From Fusarium oxysporum f. sp. lycopersici 4287 (lineage: Eukaryota > Ascomycota > Sordariomycetes > Hypocreales > Nectriaceae), in assembly GCF_000149955.1 (NCBI RefSeq), contig NC_031000.1, positions 1,749,163-1,813,162 of the forward strand: 64,000 nt of DNA. The letters are read 5' to 3'. Position numbers and translations under genes: made by a program. The notes under the pieces are model-generated. The model had not been told where the DNA came from. It saw only the letters and a program-made list of their open reading frames with translations, and made no database searches. Below, piece by piece: positions 28,693-38,921 of the stretch (position 1 is its first letter; every line of letters starts with the position of its first letter).

Positions 28693-31421
28693 ATGGATTC
28701 CCGTACCCGCAGAGAGAGGCTGAGCAAAGAGAAGCAGCAGCATTTCTTAGGCATAGCAAGCATCAGGTTTGGAGCCCTAGATTTTGACTGGTGCCGACAA
28801 CGGAATCCGCTCAGTGGGAGCCTAGATCAGAAGAATGTGGCTAGTTTGGAGACCATGTTTAGGCGTGGATGTGACTGGTCCCCGGAGCAGGTCAGCCATC
28901 AGATCCCGGCCTTGATCGATCCGGCACTGCTCGAAGAAAGTCTACAGAGAGCCGAGAAGAGCCTCTCCCTTGAGGACCTCAAGAAAGAAGACGGGGTATT
29001 TGCGGAACTAGATCTTGCTGATGGCAGAGTGATTTGCCTCAAAGGTGAACACCGAGTTCTGGCCTCTGACGCCACCGTCGTAAACCGGAAAAAGCGTTGG
29101 ATTGTTCGTTTGTACTCAACAGGTATACAAGGCTTCCCCGAAGGATAGATCGAGAAGACTAGAGTGTTAAACTGAAGAAACAGACCTAAGCGAAGATGCA
29201 AGAAACGACCTGGCAGATGAAAGGGCGAGTGAGAGGCAAATGATAGATGCCGAGTACTTCTACAATATCACTTTGTTCTGGTTGAAGAACGGCGATCCTG
29301 ATCAAGGACCCCGGCCCAACCCATGGTTCGCTCAGCTTATGCGTCATTCCGAGGGCAAAGCGAAAGACTTGAAGCGGCTATGGTCGGGTCCGTCCTCTCA
29401 AGGAGACTTATTGAGGCGATTCCATGAGATCCCTGCCCTCTTCTGGGGAATCAGTCTCGGCAACGTAGGAAAGACAATAGCCATGCCGAGACAACAGGTA
29501 GGCGCTTCGATGATGAGGATGATGCATGCTTTTCTAAACATTGACGTATTCAGACCCGAAATCAGATTAAACGTGTGTTTGACTTCTGGGACTACATCTG
29601 CTGTCATGATGTGAGTATGAAACTGAGATTAGATATGAACACTGTCAAGGTGGTCAGTGGCAGAGCCTCAGGTGCATACGCCGGCCTCAACCTCGCCAAC
29701 AGTGGCGAGATCTTGCGTAACTTCGACACCACAGAACGAGCCGCCATCTTGTCTCGGCTCGAATTAGCCACGACGGATCGAGTTGTTCCAACGTTAGGGA
29801 TCCTCTTTAGGAATACCCTATATCTACAGAGCGTTATTGATTGCCTGAGACACCTGGTTCTACGTTACCGTTAGGCGCGGGACCTATGGGACGATTTGAA
29901 CAACGGATTTGAAGAGAGAGGCGATGGTCGTTGCTTGTTACAGGTATCTGACACACGTTTCAAACTGGTCCACGTCAGTGAGATTGACCAATTCGAGATC
30001 GCACGCAGACAGCTGTGGCTTTTTGATTTACGAGAATTTCCATCCTTACCTCGTGATGTGACGTCAAAACGAGCTGAGCCCAAGAGCTGCGTGGACGAGG
30101 CCAAGCTCTTTGAACTCGCGGTGCTTGCTCATAGGCTCGGATGCCGATCGGACCAGATAGATCATATACGGACCAATACGTGCTGGAGACCATCTCCTAT
30201 GCAGTCCGTCTACAAACAGGATTCGAATATTGATTCAAAGCCTTACAAGCACGGCAAACCCCATCCCGAGGACTTGAAGAGGTACAAAAGTTCGCTCTTT
30301 CTTTCGAATCTCCACAAGCCGTTCGACCCGGAAAATCTTGAATCATCTTTCTTCTTCATCCAGCGATCGCTCTAATTTGACATCTATCCAGATAAACCGC
30401 AAGGTATCGACGAGTTGCTGCATAGGGCGGCCGAGGTGGGCGAGTGCGAACTGATTGACGACGAATACCGGCCTAGGATACAGGGGGCCAGTGAACAATT
30501 AATATGCCAAGAGGATCAGCTACGCGCATCAATTTCCGAACTGCAGGAGAGGTATGACCAGTTACTCTCGCAGGAATCGCAGTGTCAGAGAAGAATTGAC
30601 AACAAAAAACAAGAAGAGAATAAGCTCGACGAAAGCATCAGAGCCAAGAAAGCGCAGGGACAGAATCTGGAAAATCAGAAAACGCAACTCCAGACTGAAC
30701 TAAATCAAGGAGAAGCGGCTAAGAGAGATCTGGACACAGAGTACCAGACCCTGTGTCAGGAAGTTGCAGACCAGCGACAGAGCCTCTCTGCCCTCAACTC
30801 CAAGAAAGAGGCGGCCAATGACGATTTAAAACGCCTTGAACACCAAAAGAATAATGTTGAGCAGGTTATTAACACCTTGGAATCCCGCAAGAAAGAACTC
30901 GAATCAGAAGCACAGGAGGTGAGAAATCAAGAGGTAAGAGATGTAGTCTCCATTGCAAGAAAAGAAAAAGAAGGAACACTAATCAACCCTATTAGGAGGA
31001 GGCGGCCCTTTTTCCGATCGAAGAGGACACCCCACCGCCCACGTCCGAAACCTCAGACTTGCAAAGGATGGCATTCCCGGTGGAAATGAGGAGAAAAACA
31101 AGGGTCGTAAAGACGGAGATAGAGTTGACGGCATGGTTAGAGGTACTTGAGCAACGAGGCTACAGTATGGTTGACCAGCATATGAAGACATTGGTGCCTC
31201 ACTCATGCTTCAAAGCTTTGAAGGACGAGGAACAGGAAAAGGACAGGCTCATAATTCTCCTCAAAGAATTTCATAGCGAGTATGATTTCCTGGAGGAGGG
31301 TTGTCTCCAGTGGGCAAAGAAAAGGGCAAGAGTAGAGTATATTTTCCGGGATGCCGATGAGATAAGGGAAAAGAAGAGGACAAGGGTAAATCAAACTGAT
31401 GATGTTGATGATATTCTTTAA
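28693..31421 (+). pseudogene. DUF3723-family protein gene with two in-frame stops
   Basis: Exons are 28693-29122, 29184-29497, 29554-30933 and 30996-31421 (2550 nt, 850 codons). All introns have good sites and matching phases. The protein has the DUF3723 hallmarks: DFDWCRQRNPLSGSLD, ICLKGEHRVLASDA with RWIVRLYST, EYFYNITLFWLKNG, FWGISLGNVGKTIAMPRQQ, and later ARRQLWLFDLREFP. A long coiled coil (about 30480-30930) and a basic/acidic tail follow. Two stops break an otherwise perfect frame: TAG at 29872-29874 (RYR*ARDLW) and TAA at 30373-30375 (QRSL*FDIY). Both could come from CAG and CAA by one C-to-T change. The function of DUF3723 is unknown. As it stands only the first part could be made without readthrough, so I call it a young pseudogene. 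Confidence 0.8.
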
Positions 31422-33019
31422 TCGTATGCAATATCTCTGACGAGATAGATCAAGGTTACGCAATCAAACTGTTTAAGCGGGGTAGACCTGGAATATATGT
31501 GCTTGAACATTCAGTGCGATAGTCAGCGTGCATTGGCACGTTAGGTTAACTGGACCTCGTCAACTAGTACAAAAGATGCGCCTGCACACATGACCCGGCA
31601 TATTTGTTGAGCTGTTCTGGATGTGCTGGCATACATGTTGAGCTGGTCTGGATGCGCTAGCACAGGTGTTGCACGGGCACACCTATGCCGGCACGTAGTG
31701 TGTGCTGGCGCGTAGTGTGTGCTGGCGCGTATACGCTGGTTCAATTGCGGTAGCACGCACCTGCTGGCCCATCCCTTGTACTGGCGTACCTGGAACGGCA
31801 CACATGAGCTAGGCTGCATCCACTAGTAGCCCTGCTCTGGCCAGCATGTGCCACTGCAAATGCACTGGCACATGTATACCAGCGTATGTGTACCAGCACA
31901 CGCTGCGTGCCGGCACAGATGGGCCAGAGTAGCCTGTGTGCTAGCGCTCCTATACCAGGACTTTACTTGACCTGGCACATCTCTGCTGGCCCGCAGTCTG
32001 CGCCGGTATACGTGCGATAGCTTACTTTGTACTCTAGCCCCTGCAAACCGTCATGTTCCTTGCGCTGGGCTGTGCGTACTGGTATGGTTTCTGAGAGTGA
32101 CACCGAGTTTAACTTTTTCATGGCGATCACATCTTGCAACTCTCAAGTAGGTGGGGTCATGCGGATAAAGCTGGGCATGACGTTATCACCAAGCACTCCC
32201 ACCCACCCTTTTCGTAAGGCTGGTCGGCATTCAATGGGAGTAGTCTACCAGTTAACCCCATTTCAATTTTCTTAGACCACCTACGCTATCATCCATCCGA
32301 AAATGTGCAAGAAAATTGTTGCTATTTCATTCTTGATACAGTAGAATCGAAAACTTGCAACTTCTTTCACAAAACACCTAAAATCAGAAAGATACTTCTA
32401 CTAAGCCTTTTTGACGGGCAAAGCTGGGTGCCAGCTGTCTACGCTTAATGGCGTGTGCTCACAGGAAGTGGCTATCAGAGCTCACGCGCCCTGCCAAGGG
32501 AAAGCCATTCTGGGATTAGTATTCTGATGACGGTACTTTTGAGGTATGCTTACCCTGCGGTCAACACATTACTATGGCCAAGAACCAGACGGCGTATCTG
32601 AAGCAACGAGTCCCTCATGCCGCGATGACAGGAGGAGCAGGAAGTGGTTTATAGGCAGAATATGATAACGGATCGGATGATTATTCACTTCTATCTACAA
32701 CATCCTAAGGCGTGAGCATTCGTATCGGAGGACGTCTTCCATGCTGTCTCGTAGCTACCAACACAAAAAGCGGTTCAACTTGTTCGCAGGGCCGGTTTTG
32801 TCAGGTAAGAATGTCTATCAATGACCCAGGCCGCTAACTGGTCCTAGCTTGGGCTTTTTGACTCTGTTGCGCCAAAATCTTGGCCGTGCACAATGACCTC
32901 AGAGACGATAGTTGCCGGGCAAAGCTGGGCATAGCAGATGCACTAAACGCCTGAACAACGCCTTCGGACAAGCGGACTGCCTAATGCTCACTCAGGGCTG
33001 TGGAGCTTATACAGCGTAG
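31422..33019. other. Long gene-free region with degenerate repeats
   Basis: No gene supported. The first part is a decayed short-period repeat (see 31530-32030). The phrase GGCAAAGCTGGG recurs at about 32418 and 32908, and AAAGCTGGGCATG near 32168, suggesting fragments of one dispersed repeat. Confidence 0.45.
31530..32030. repeat. Degenerate minisatellite built on TGCTGGCAC/GTGCCAGC
   Basis: About 500 bases in which variants of TGCTGGCRC and its complement recur every 15-20 bases. One clear tandem pair of a 17-base unit (GTAGTGTGTGCTGGCGC) lies at 31695-31711 and 31712-31728. Copies are much diverged. Confidence 0.6.
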
Positions 33020-33158
33020 NNNNNNNNNNNNNNNNNNNNNNNNNNNNNNNNNNNNNNNNNNNNNNNNNNNNNNNNNNNNNNNNNNNNNNNNNNNNNNNNN
33101 NNNNNNNNNNNNNNNNNNNNNNNNNNNNNNNNNNNNNNNNNNNNNNNNNNNNNNNNNN
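33020..33158. other. Assembly gap (139 N)
   Basis: 139 N. No coding evidence across it. Confidence 0.99.
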
Positions 33159-33467
33159 AGTTGACATGAATGTGGAATGTCGATATTTCATGCTTGGCTC
33201 CGTGGGAATGTCCATTGCCTGAAGTTCCTGTTTCGGTCAACCAAGCCTGAAAGAGTCCGTTTCTGGATCTTGGAGCTCACGTTGAGGCGCGCTAGATTGG
33301 ACATAAAGATGAATGAGGCTTGCGGGCGAAGACTCTGAGGGAAATATCTCATTCTGGCCTTCCAGAGAGTCCGTTATCAACCACTATTGCTCAACCGAGT
33401 TGTTAGAATTGGTTTATAACCCCCCAACTTGTCATCCCTTGCTTCTCCTCCGTGTCATCCACGATAC

Positions 33468-34180
33468 ATGGCACATTCTACCTCATCTGACTCAGAAAGC
33501 TCTTCGCGAAGCGGTTTGGCCGATTTGAAAATAAGAAAGAAAAAAAGCAAGAAACCGCTGTTGTCGCCACAGACATCGATCAACAATATTTGGAGATGCT
33601 TCTCGAGCCCTCGCCCTCAACACGCCCTGGCAATCCTGCCACTGGATCGGTCAGAAAAAGATTCTTCAAACGATAATCATGGTAACGAGTTGCTTACTGA
33701 AGGGCGCCTCCGAGCGGTGACAGAGTGCCAGCGAAAAGTGAACGAGATCATCAAAGAGTGTAGGCGGGTGAATATGAGATACAGAGACCGTGACTGGGAT
33801 CTTGTGAGTACTCATAGTGACCTACAGACACCGGGTTGGTTCCTGGTAGTTAATTGTATAGCTCAGGTATTTGATTTTGCGGATCAAGGTCACTGTCTGA
33901 ATGGGCTTCGGCAGACAATGTTTGATCTCGGTGGGATATCTGGCCCCGACACAGAGCCAAATGCGCCTGGCGCCGTCAAAAGAGTACATGAAATCTTTTC
34001 GCTGCCTACGTTCATGAAGAATGTAGATGGTGGAGATGTGAAGCAGGGAAAGCTCAGCAACTGCTGGTTTGTCGCAGGCTTGACCGCTCTTGCGAACCTC
34101 GAATATGGGCTCACTCAGGCCTGTGCGGCACATGACATAGGTATCTCTCATGCCATACCATGTTGCAATCTCAAAAGATA
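33468..34180 (+). pseudogene. Calpain-like cysteine protease, 5' fragment
   Basis: Calpains are calcium-regulated cysteine proteases. The visible part starts at ATG 33468 (MAHSTSSDSE), has a basic disordered N-terminus, then the linker motif CLNGL and the start of the catalytic domain: GAVKRVHEIF, FMKNVDGGDVKQGK and the active-site segment GKLSNCWFVAGLTALANLEY with the catalytic cysteine. A 63-nt intron at 33804-33866 is likely. The fungal family normally continues for hundreds of residues with the His and Asn of the triad. Here the homology ends at about 34140 and a degenerate repeat follows. No further calpain sequence is visible up to the next gap, so the gene is truncated. Confidence 0.8.
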
Positions 34181-34204
34181 CTAGTTAGTTTTGGTAGTAG
34201 AAGA

Positions 34205-34370
34205 ATCGCACAGCCAATGAAGTGCCCTACCGACGCAATGCCCATCCTGGGCACTACCCGTCTTGGGCACTACCTTTCTTGGGCAGGACCTATCTTGTGC
34301 CGTAATTATCATGTGCAGTGCCCATCTCATGCAGCGCCCAGCTTACCATCCTGTGCAATGTCCATATTGT
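34205..34370. repeat. Degenerate ~17-bp minisatellite (TGGGCACTACC-type)
   Basis: Consecutive units CCTGGGCACTACCCGTC, TTGGGCACTACCTTTCT and TGGGCAGGACCTATCTT are followed by more diverged units with both TGGGCA and TGCCCA orientations. It begins just after the calpain homology breaks off. Confidence 0.7.
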
Positions 34371-35209
34371 ACTTCGTTGTGTTACTGTCTTATAGTTTTG
34401 ACAAGAAGCAAGGCCCAGTAAGTATGAGCTTAATAAATCTATTATAAAATTTATTTCATTATATTTACTACCTAATAGGGCATATTATTGCTCACAAAGT
34501 GTTATTGCCTCAAATTGAATCATAGAGCTTAATACATGCAACTCACTAAGCTAAAATATTTGGCCAGTTCTTGACCTGGCCGTCCTGCTTCGCTAGTGGA
34601 TGACAGAGAGCCCTACAACTCAGCTCAAGGGAGCTTTGCGGCAGCTTGAATCGCTTCCGTATGGCCAGTTCTCCAGTCATCACACACACCCCTGGGAGGA
34701 ACATAGCTTGAATGGCCCATATCAACAGTTGCGGCAGGCCAATGCAACACCGAGCGAGGTCGCGGCCAACGCGCATGGAACATGGAACTAGGCTGAAATC
34801 TTCATGGATTTTGAAACGGTGATTCAAGAAGAATAATTTCCTGACGTGTTCAATTCGTCCAGGTTGATGGTTGAGAAGAGACACAAGACATATTCCTTGA
34901 TATCCGGCCACAAACAGGTATAAGAACCCCCCTTCTTCTCCATTAAATTGCAATGATCAGAGCCATAGTCACTTCATGGAATTTAAGCCCCATTGAGAAC
35001 TTGTACTTCTAGCTTCTATAACTCTGGGTTATTGGCGTTTAGTAGCATCTCTGCCACTTTGTTTTCCTTGATCCATTTTGCATTTCGCCCAGTATCAGGG
35101 GCAGTTCTTAGTCAAAATATATTGAACACATGTGAGTGGCCAGCAAGATAAGGATAAAAGCAGTGCTTCTTACCAATGGCCTTGTATTAGCTTTTATATT
35201 TTCTTGGCG
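34371..35209. other. Gene-free region
   Basis: No supported gene. A 135-codon minus-strand frame (34953-34546) has no recognisable features. Confidence 0.4.
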
Positions 35210-35381
35210 ATGGCTTCTTCCAACCCCAGAAGCTCACCTAAGTTACAAGCATTGCTATGTGTCCCGGCACAGGACGAAAAGACAAACGGTGAAACTACTC
35301 CTGTCAATGGCTCAGATACAGGCAAAGAGAACATCAAAGACACTGAATATTCAAGTAACTCTAGCCAAGATGATGGTAGAG
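35210..35381 (+). CDS. Possible 5' end of a gene running into a gap
   Basis: A polar frame starting MASSNPRSSPKLQALL, rich in Ser, Asn, Asp and Thr, runs into the N gap at 35382. It has the composition of a disordered fungal N-terminus, but there is no homology and the rest is missing. Its reality is uncertain. Confidence 0.25.
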
Positions 35382-35598
35382 NNNNNNNNNNNNNNNNNNN
35401 NNNNNNNNNNNNNNNNNNNNNNNNNNNNNNNNNNNNNNNNNNNNNNNNNNNNNNNNNNNNNNNNNNNNNNNNNNNNNNNNNNNNNNNNNNNNNNNNNNNN
35501 NNNNNNNNNNNNNNNNNNNNNNNNNNNNNNNNNNNNNNNNNNNNNNNNNNNNNNNNNNNNNNNNNNNNNNNNNNNNNNNNNNNNNNNNNNNNNNNNNN
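35382..35598. other. Assembly gap (217 N)
   Basis: 217 N. Confidence 0.99.
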
Positions 35599-35850
35599 TT
35601 TCAAATGAGTGTATTTAATTCGAACGTAGAACTGCTCAAGATGACATGGTTGAAGATTTATATCTACGTATAAGCCAGTGTTGAGAGCACCGTGAGTCGC
35701 AACTCTGATTGGCTCTTTAGAATACTGGATGACGTGAGTTGTGTCATGTGGGTTCATTGGACAAGTCCACGTGCCATTGATGATTGAAAAAGAGAGAAAC
35801 AACTCAGGATTCAAGACCGTGCGTGTCACAGCCCAATTTCCTATCTGCAC
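35599..35850 (-). other. Possible minus-strand exon ending at the gap
   Basis: A minus-strand frame reading AVTRTVLNPELFLSFSIING, then TWTCPMNPHDTTHVIQYSKE and GLYVDINLQPCHLEQFYVR, has the composition of a folded protein and stays open to the gap. It may be one exon of a gene mostly hidden by the 217-N gap. No family recognised. Confidence 0.3.
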
Positions 35851-35954
35851 TTACACCAGCATACACCGCCAGCGCGCCGATCGCGTGATATATAGTAGCG
35901 GCGCGCCCATAATGCTTTTGTCGCTGTTTCAATAAAAGGCCAACAATTTTCACC

Positions 35955-36610
35955 ATGTTAATTCTACGACGCGATGCAGCTTTCGAACGCTCGACAGGAC
36001 AAGTATCTTGTGACTTGGAAGATCTAACAAGAGAAAGAGAAAGGCAAGATCTCATGAAGCTGCCTGTCGGGCTCATGCCAGAATCGGCCTTTCGCCTCCT
36101 CACCCTATTTTACAAAACATATGTATGTACAGCCATGCCAATTTATTATTCTTGCTAATCAACATAAAGAATGAAAAAGTAAACGACTGGGCCAGACAAA
36201 GAAGTTTCAATATTAAGAAACCCGTCTACCTCGGGCCCCAGATATTATTGCTTCAATCAGGGGATGTCCAGCTTCAAGATGATCGGATTTCAGTTGTGAT
36301 TTTCATTCCCAGGCCCAAGTCCACGCAGGACAAAGAAGGTACTGTGGTTGCTGACGAGGAAATAACCATGAGAACCAAGTCCTTAGGTTCGCAGAAATTC
36401 AGCGTCTCGATTCAATCTCCTATAGGCGGGCCGGTGTTTGCTAGATCTTCTAACGAGTTCGAAGTAGGCGATATAGTCATTCTTGAGGGAGGGGAGCGCC
36501 TATCATGGAGGGATAATGGTGGCCTACCAGAGAGGAATAAGGATGTATGTATGCTTTGCGCTCTCCATCAGACAAACAAGGTTGCCCCCGAGAAGAAAGA
36601 TACCAATTAA
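35955..36610 (+). CDS. Unrecognised two-exon protein
   Basis: Exons 35955-36122 and 36170-36610 flank a 47-nt intron with GTATGT donor, GCTAATC branch site and AAG acceptor. The phases agree and give 202 residues. The start has a CACCATG context, and a TATA-like ATATATAG lies about 70 bases upstream. The protein is mixed polar/hydrophobic with beta-rich stretches (KKPVYLGPQILLLQSGDVQL, ISVVIFIPRPKS). It has no signal peptide, membrane segment or recognised motif. It converges with the minus-strand gene ending at 36625, with only 14 bases between stops. Good splice signals make it a likely real gene of unknown function. Confidence 0.6.
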
Positions 36611-36624
36611 ATGTAGCAATTCTT

Positions 36625-38249
36625 TTACGTCGGAAATGCAAACCTAGGGTCAAATATGCCAGGTTCGCATAAAATATGATCAAAGTCTGCGGTGAAGTCC
36701 ACATCGGTTTCCATGGCCAAGGTCTCTCCCACGCTGTTATTTTGACCAACACCTTCGTCCGAATTTGAGACAGCAGGCTCAGGCAGGTTGCGGTCTCGCG
36801 GATCGAACCACTGCCTGCTTATCCAGGACATTGGAATATCCACTGACATTAGAACTTCTGTATCAGTTACAGACTTCAACTCAGCAACGTTGGATAACCC
36901 AATGTAGTCACAAATGGTAGCATATCTGTCGTTAGTGTTATAAAACAGCTAGGTTCAAGACCCAAAAGTGTGAACATACGAGATCTTTGTGACAGTATGA
37001 AGCCAGAAGCCGGAGAATGGAACTTGGAAAGAATCTAGAGAGGCAGCGACTTTGTCACGAAGTTGTTCTGCTGCCTACTTGGCGATATATTCTGCATGAA
37101 GCTGAGTCACTTCAGATGCTTTGGACAATCTGTAATCTCGCGCTGGAAATTGTTAGCCCAGCTCGTTTATTGAACAGTAGGGATTCCTAGACCTGAAAAC
37201 CCGTTATATACACCCCAGGCCCTAACTCCATCGGTAATCAAGAGACGATTAACAATATCGTTAACTATCTTAGCTGCCCTCGATGACCTTTGCTTGCGGC
37301 TATTGTCTACCTGTTCTTTGACCATTCGTAAACAGGACAAGGAGAACCGGATATTCCACATCCTTATCTTCGATTCGTGCTTCTCGATGCGAATTCTTCC
37401 ACGCAGAGCTCCCTCAAGGTAATCCAGATAGTCGTTGAGATTTTGATCGTTGGCACAGTCCAAAAGTCTCTGTGTAATGACATTGTGATACTTAATCACT
37501 CCAATTTGTGATATTCTTCCTTTCCTTTGCCCGGATAGCACGGCCTTAACCAGACCGCTCACAATCTTATCCAGACTCTCTTGTCCCTGACCGGTCGAGG
37601 ATATAACACCGGGCTCGCAGCCTCCGCTCTCGGTACCATGCGTCTTTCTACCAAGTACAATCATGTCCTGAGAGTTCGCGTGAGTCTCAGGTAAGGTTGG
37701 CTTTATGAAGGGAATCGTGTGTGTGGACTGTTGGTTCGCCGCGCGAATGCTTCTTGGACCGATTGCGATGTGCTGTTCGAGACCGAGAGTGCTTGACGTT
37801 GGCGAATAGAATGACGAGCCAGACGTGAGTGGTGCTTGCCGCCCAAAACTACGAAGATTAGCATATGTTCAACTTGCAGATGATGGCGGTAAAGGATACA
37901 AATCTTCGGTCAGTCTCAGAGACGTGACTCGTATGTATGTATCATCAACCAGTTGAGCCGCTGTAAGAACTTGGCTGGAATTTATAGAATCGTGAGAAGG
38001 AGTGAAGCTACCATTCACAGCATACAATGGAAGTTGCGCAAGATCTGAAGTAATGGGTTTAACATGGAATTCAACCAATACCCAGTGCTGGTATTCGAAT
38101 GATATGTGGAAGGTGAAGCTATTTGGCTCTCCGTGTACAATGGTTCGGAGCCGTTGTTCACCTTGACTTGCAAGTTTCGGTGCGTTGAGCACCTCGTCGG
38201 GCGATATGTGGTGACTGTTTCTCGAGCTCATGGCGTCGGTTCTCTCCAT
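36625..38249 (-). CDS. Unrecognised four-exon protein with one in-frame TAG
   Basis: Exons are 38249-37900, 37848-37193, 37142-36980 and 36925-36625, 490 codons in consistent phase. Each intron is 50-54 nt with a GT donor, AG acceptor and, in most, a CTAA-type branch site. The N-terminal domain looks beta-rich (TFHISFEYQHWVLVEFHVKP). A disordered linker follows, then a helical region (LDKIVSGLVKAVLSGQ, NLNDYLDYLEGALRGRIRIE), and an acidic C-terminus. In exon 3 the frame is broken by TAG at 37077-37075 (EYIAK*AAEQLRDKV), where CAG for glutamine would restore it. The protein is either truncated, read through, or a young pseudogene. No family recognised. It shares a 672-base divergent promoter with the gene at 38922. 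Confidence 0.6.
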
Positions 38250-38334
38250 CGTTCAATTGCATGATGGAGCTTTGCTGAGGTCAAACGAGACAAGGAAGGG
38301 TGGGCATGCCGGAGAGCTGGGTGCCTCAACATAC

Positions 38335-38379
38335 CCCACCTTTCTTTCTGAACTTTGAGAGTTCAGAAAGAAAGGTGGG
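38335..38379. repeat. Perfect 20-bp inverted repeat with 5-base loop
   Basis: CCCACCTTTCTTTCTGAACT (38335-38354), loop TTGAG, then its exact complement (38360-38379). It lies between two divergently transcribed genes, 86 bases upstream of the minus-strand start. Confidence 0.95.
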
Positions 38380-38921
38380 TAATTCATAATGTGGAAATAT
38401 GGGAACAGGGAAGTGACAGGGTTGTCGCATAAGCTGTGATAACACGGTCCGTGTAGTGAAGTGCATATGCACGAGTAGACTAGCGCGGCAGTACCTAGCT
38501 CTATTCGCTGCCGCTTCCACACAATTCAAGTACAGGTACACCCCTTAGGGGGGGAAAATACAAAACGACCGCCAAATCGGGGATCGCCACCGAATTTTGG
38601 TGTAAGCCAAACCCGTCAAGGGTGTTATATTCCCCCCCCCCCGAGGACCCCTTTGCACGTACGCGTAATTTGCAGTTTTGACCGGAGAACGACATCCAAG
38701 CTTCAAGCATTTCAAGCAGTTCACCCCTCAGTACGTGCTGGGGTTGAATCGCCAGCCAAGGATGACGGGCCTCGAAAATACATAAACCCATTAGCTTTCC
38801 ACATAATTGCACTTTGCCAGTCACATTCGGTTGCCTTGTCCGCGTTGCCCCCACGCAACTGCATACCAATCACATTCTGCTTGAACTCCAGTATCGGGTT
38901 GGACTTTTCTTACCGAGCACA
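38380..38921. other. Intergenic promoter region with homopolymer tracts
   Basis: G-run at 38549-38556 and C-run at 38629-38641 flank about 70 bases. No gene. It probably contains the promoter of the gene at 38922. Confidence 0.4.

Noticed and set aside
29587..29640. Possible extra intron (GTGAGT...CAAG) in the DUF3723 gene
   Set aside because: Removing it would delete family-like sequence (DMNTVKVVSGR). The frame is continuous without it.
34546..34953. 135-codon minus-strand frame as the missing 3' part of the calpain gene
   Set aside because: Wrong strand and no calpain motif (no His or Asn active-site segments).
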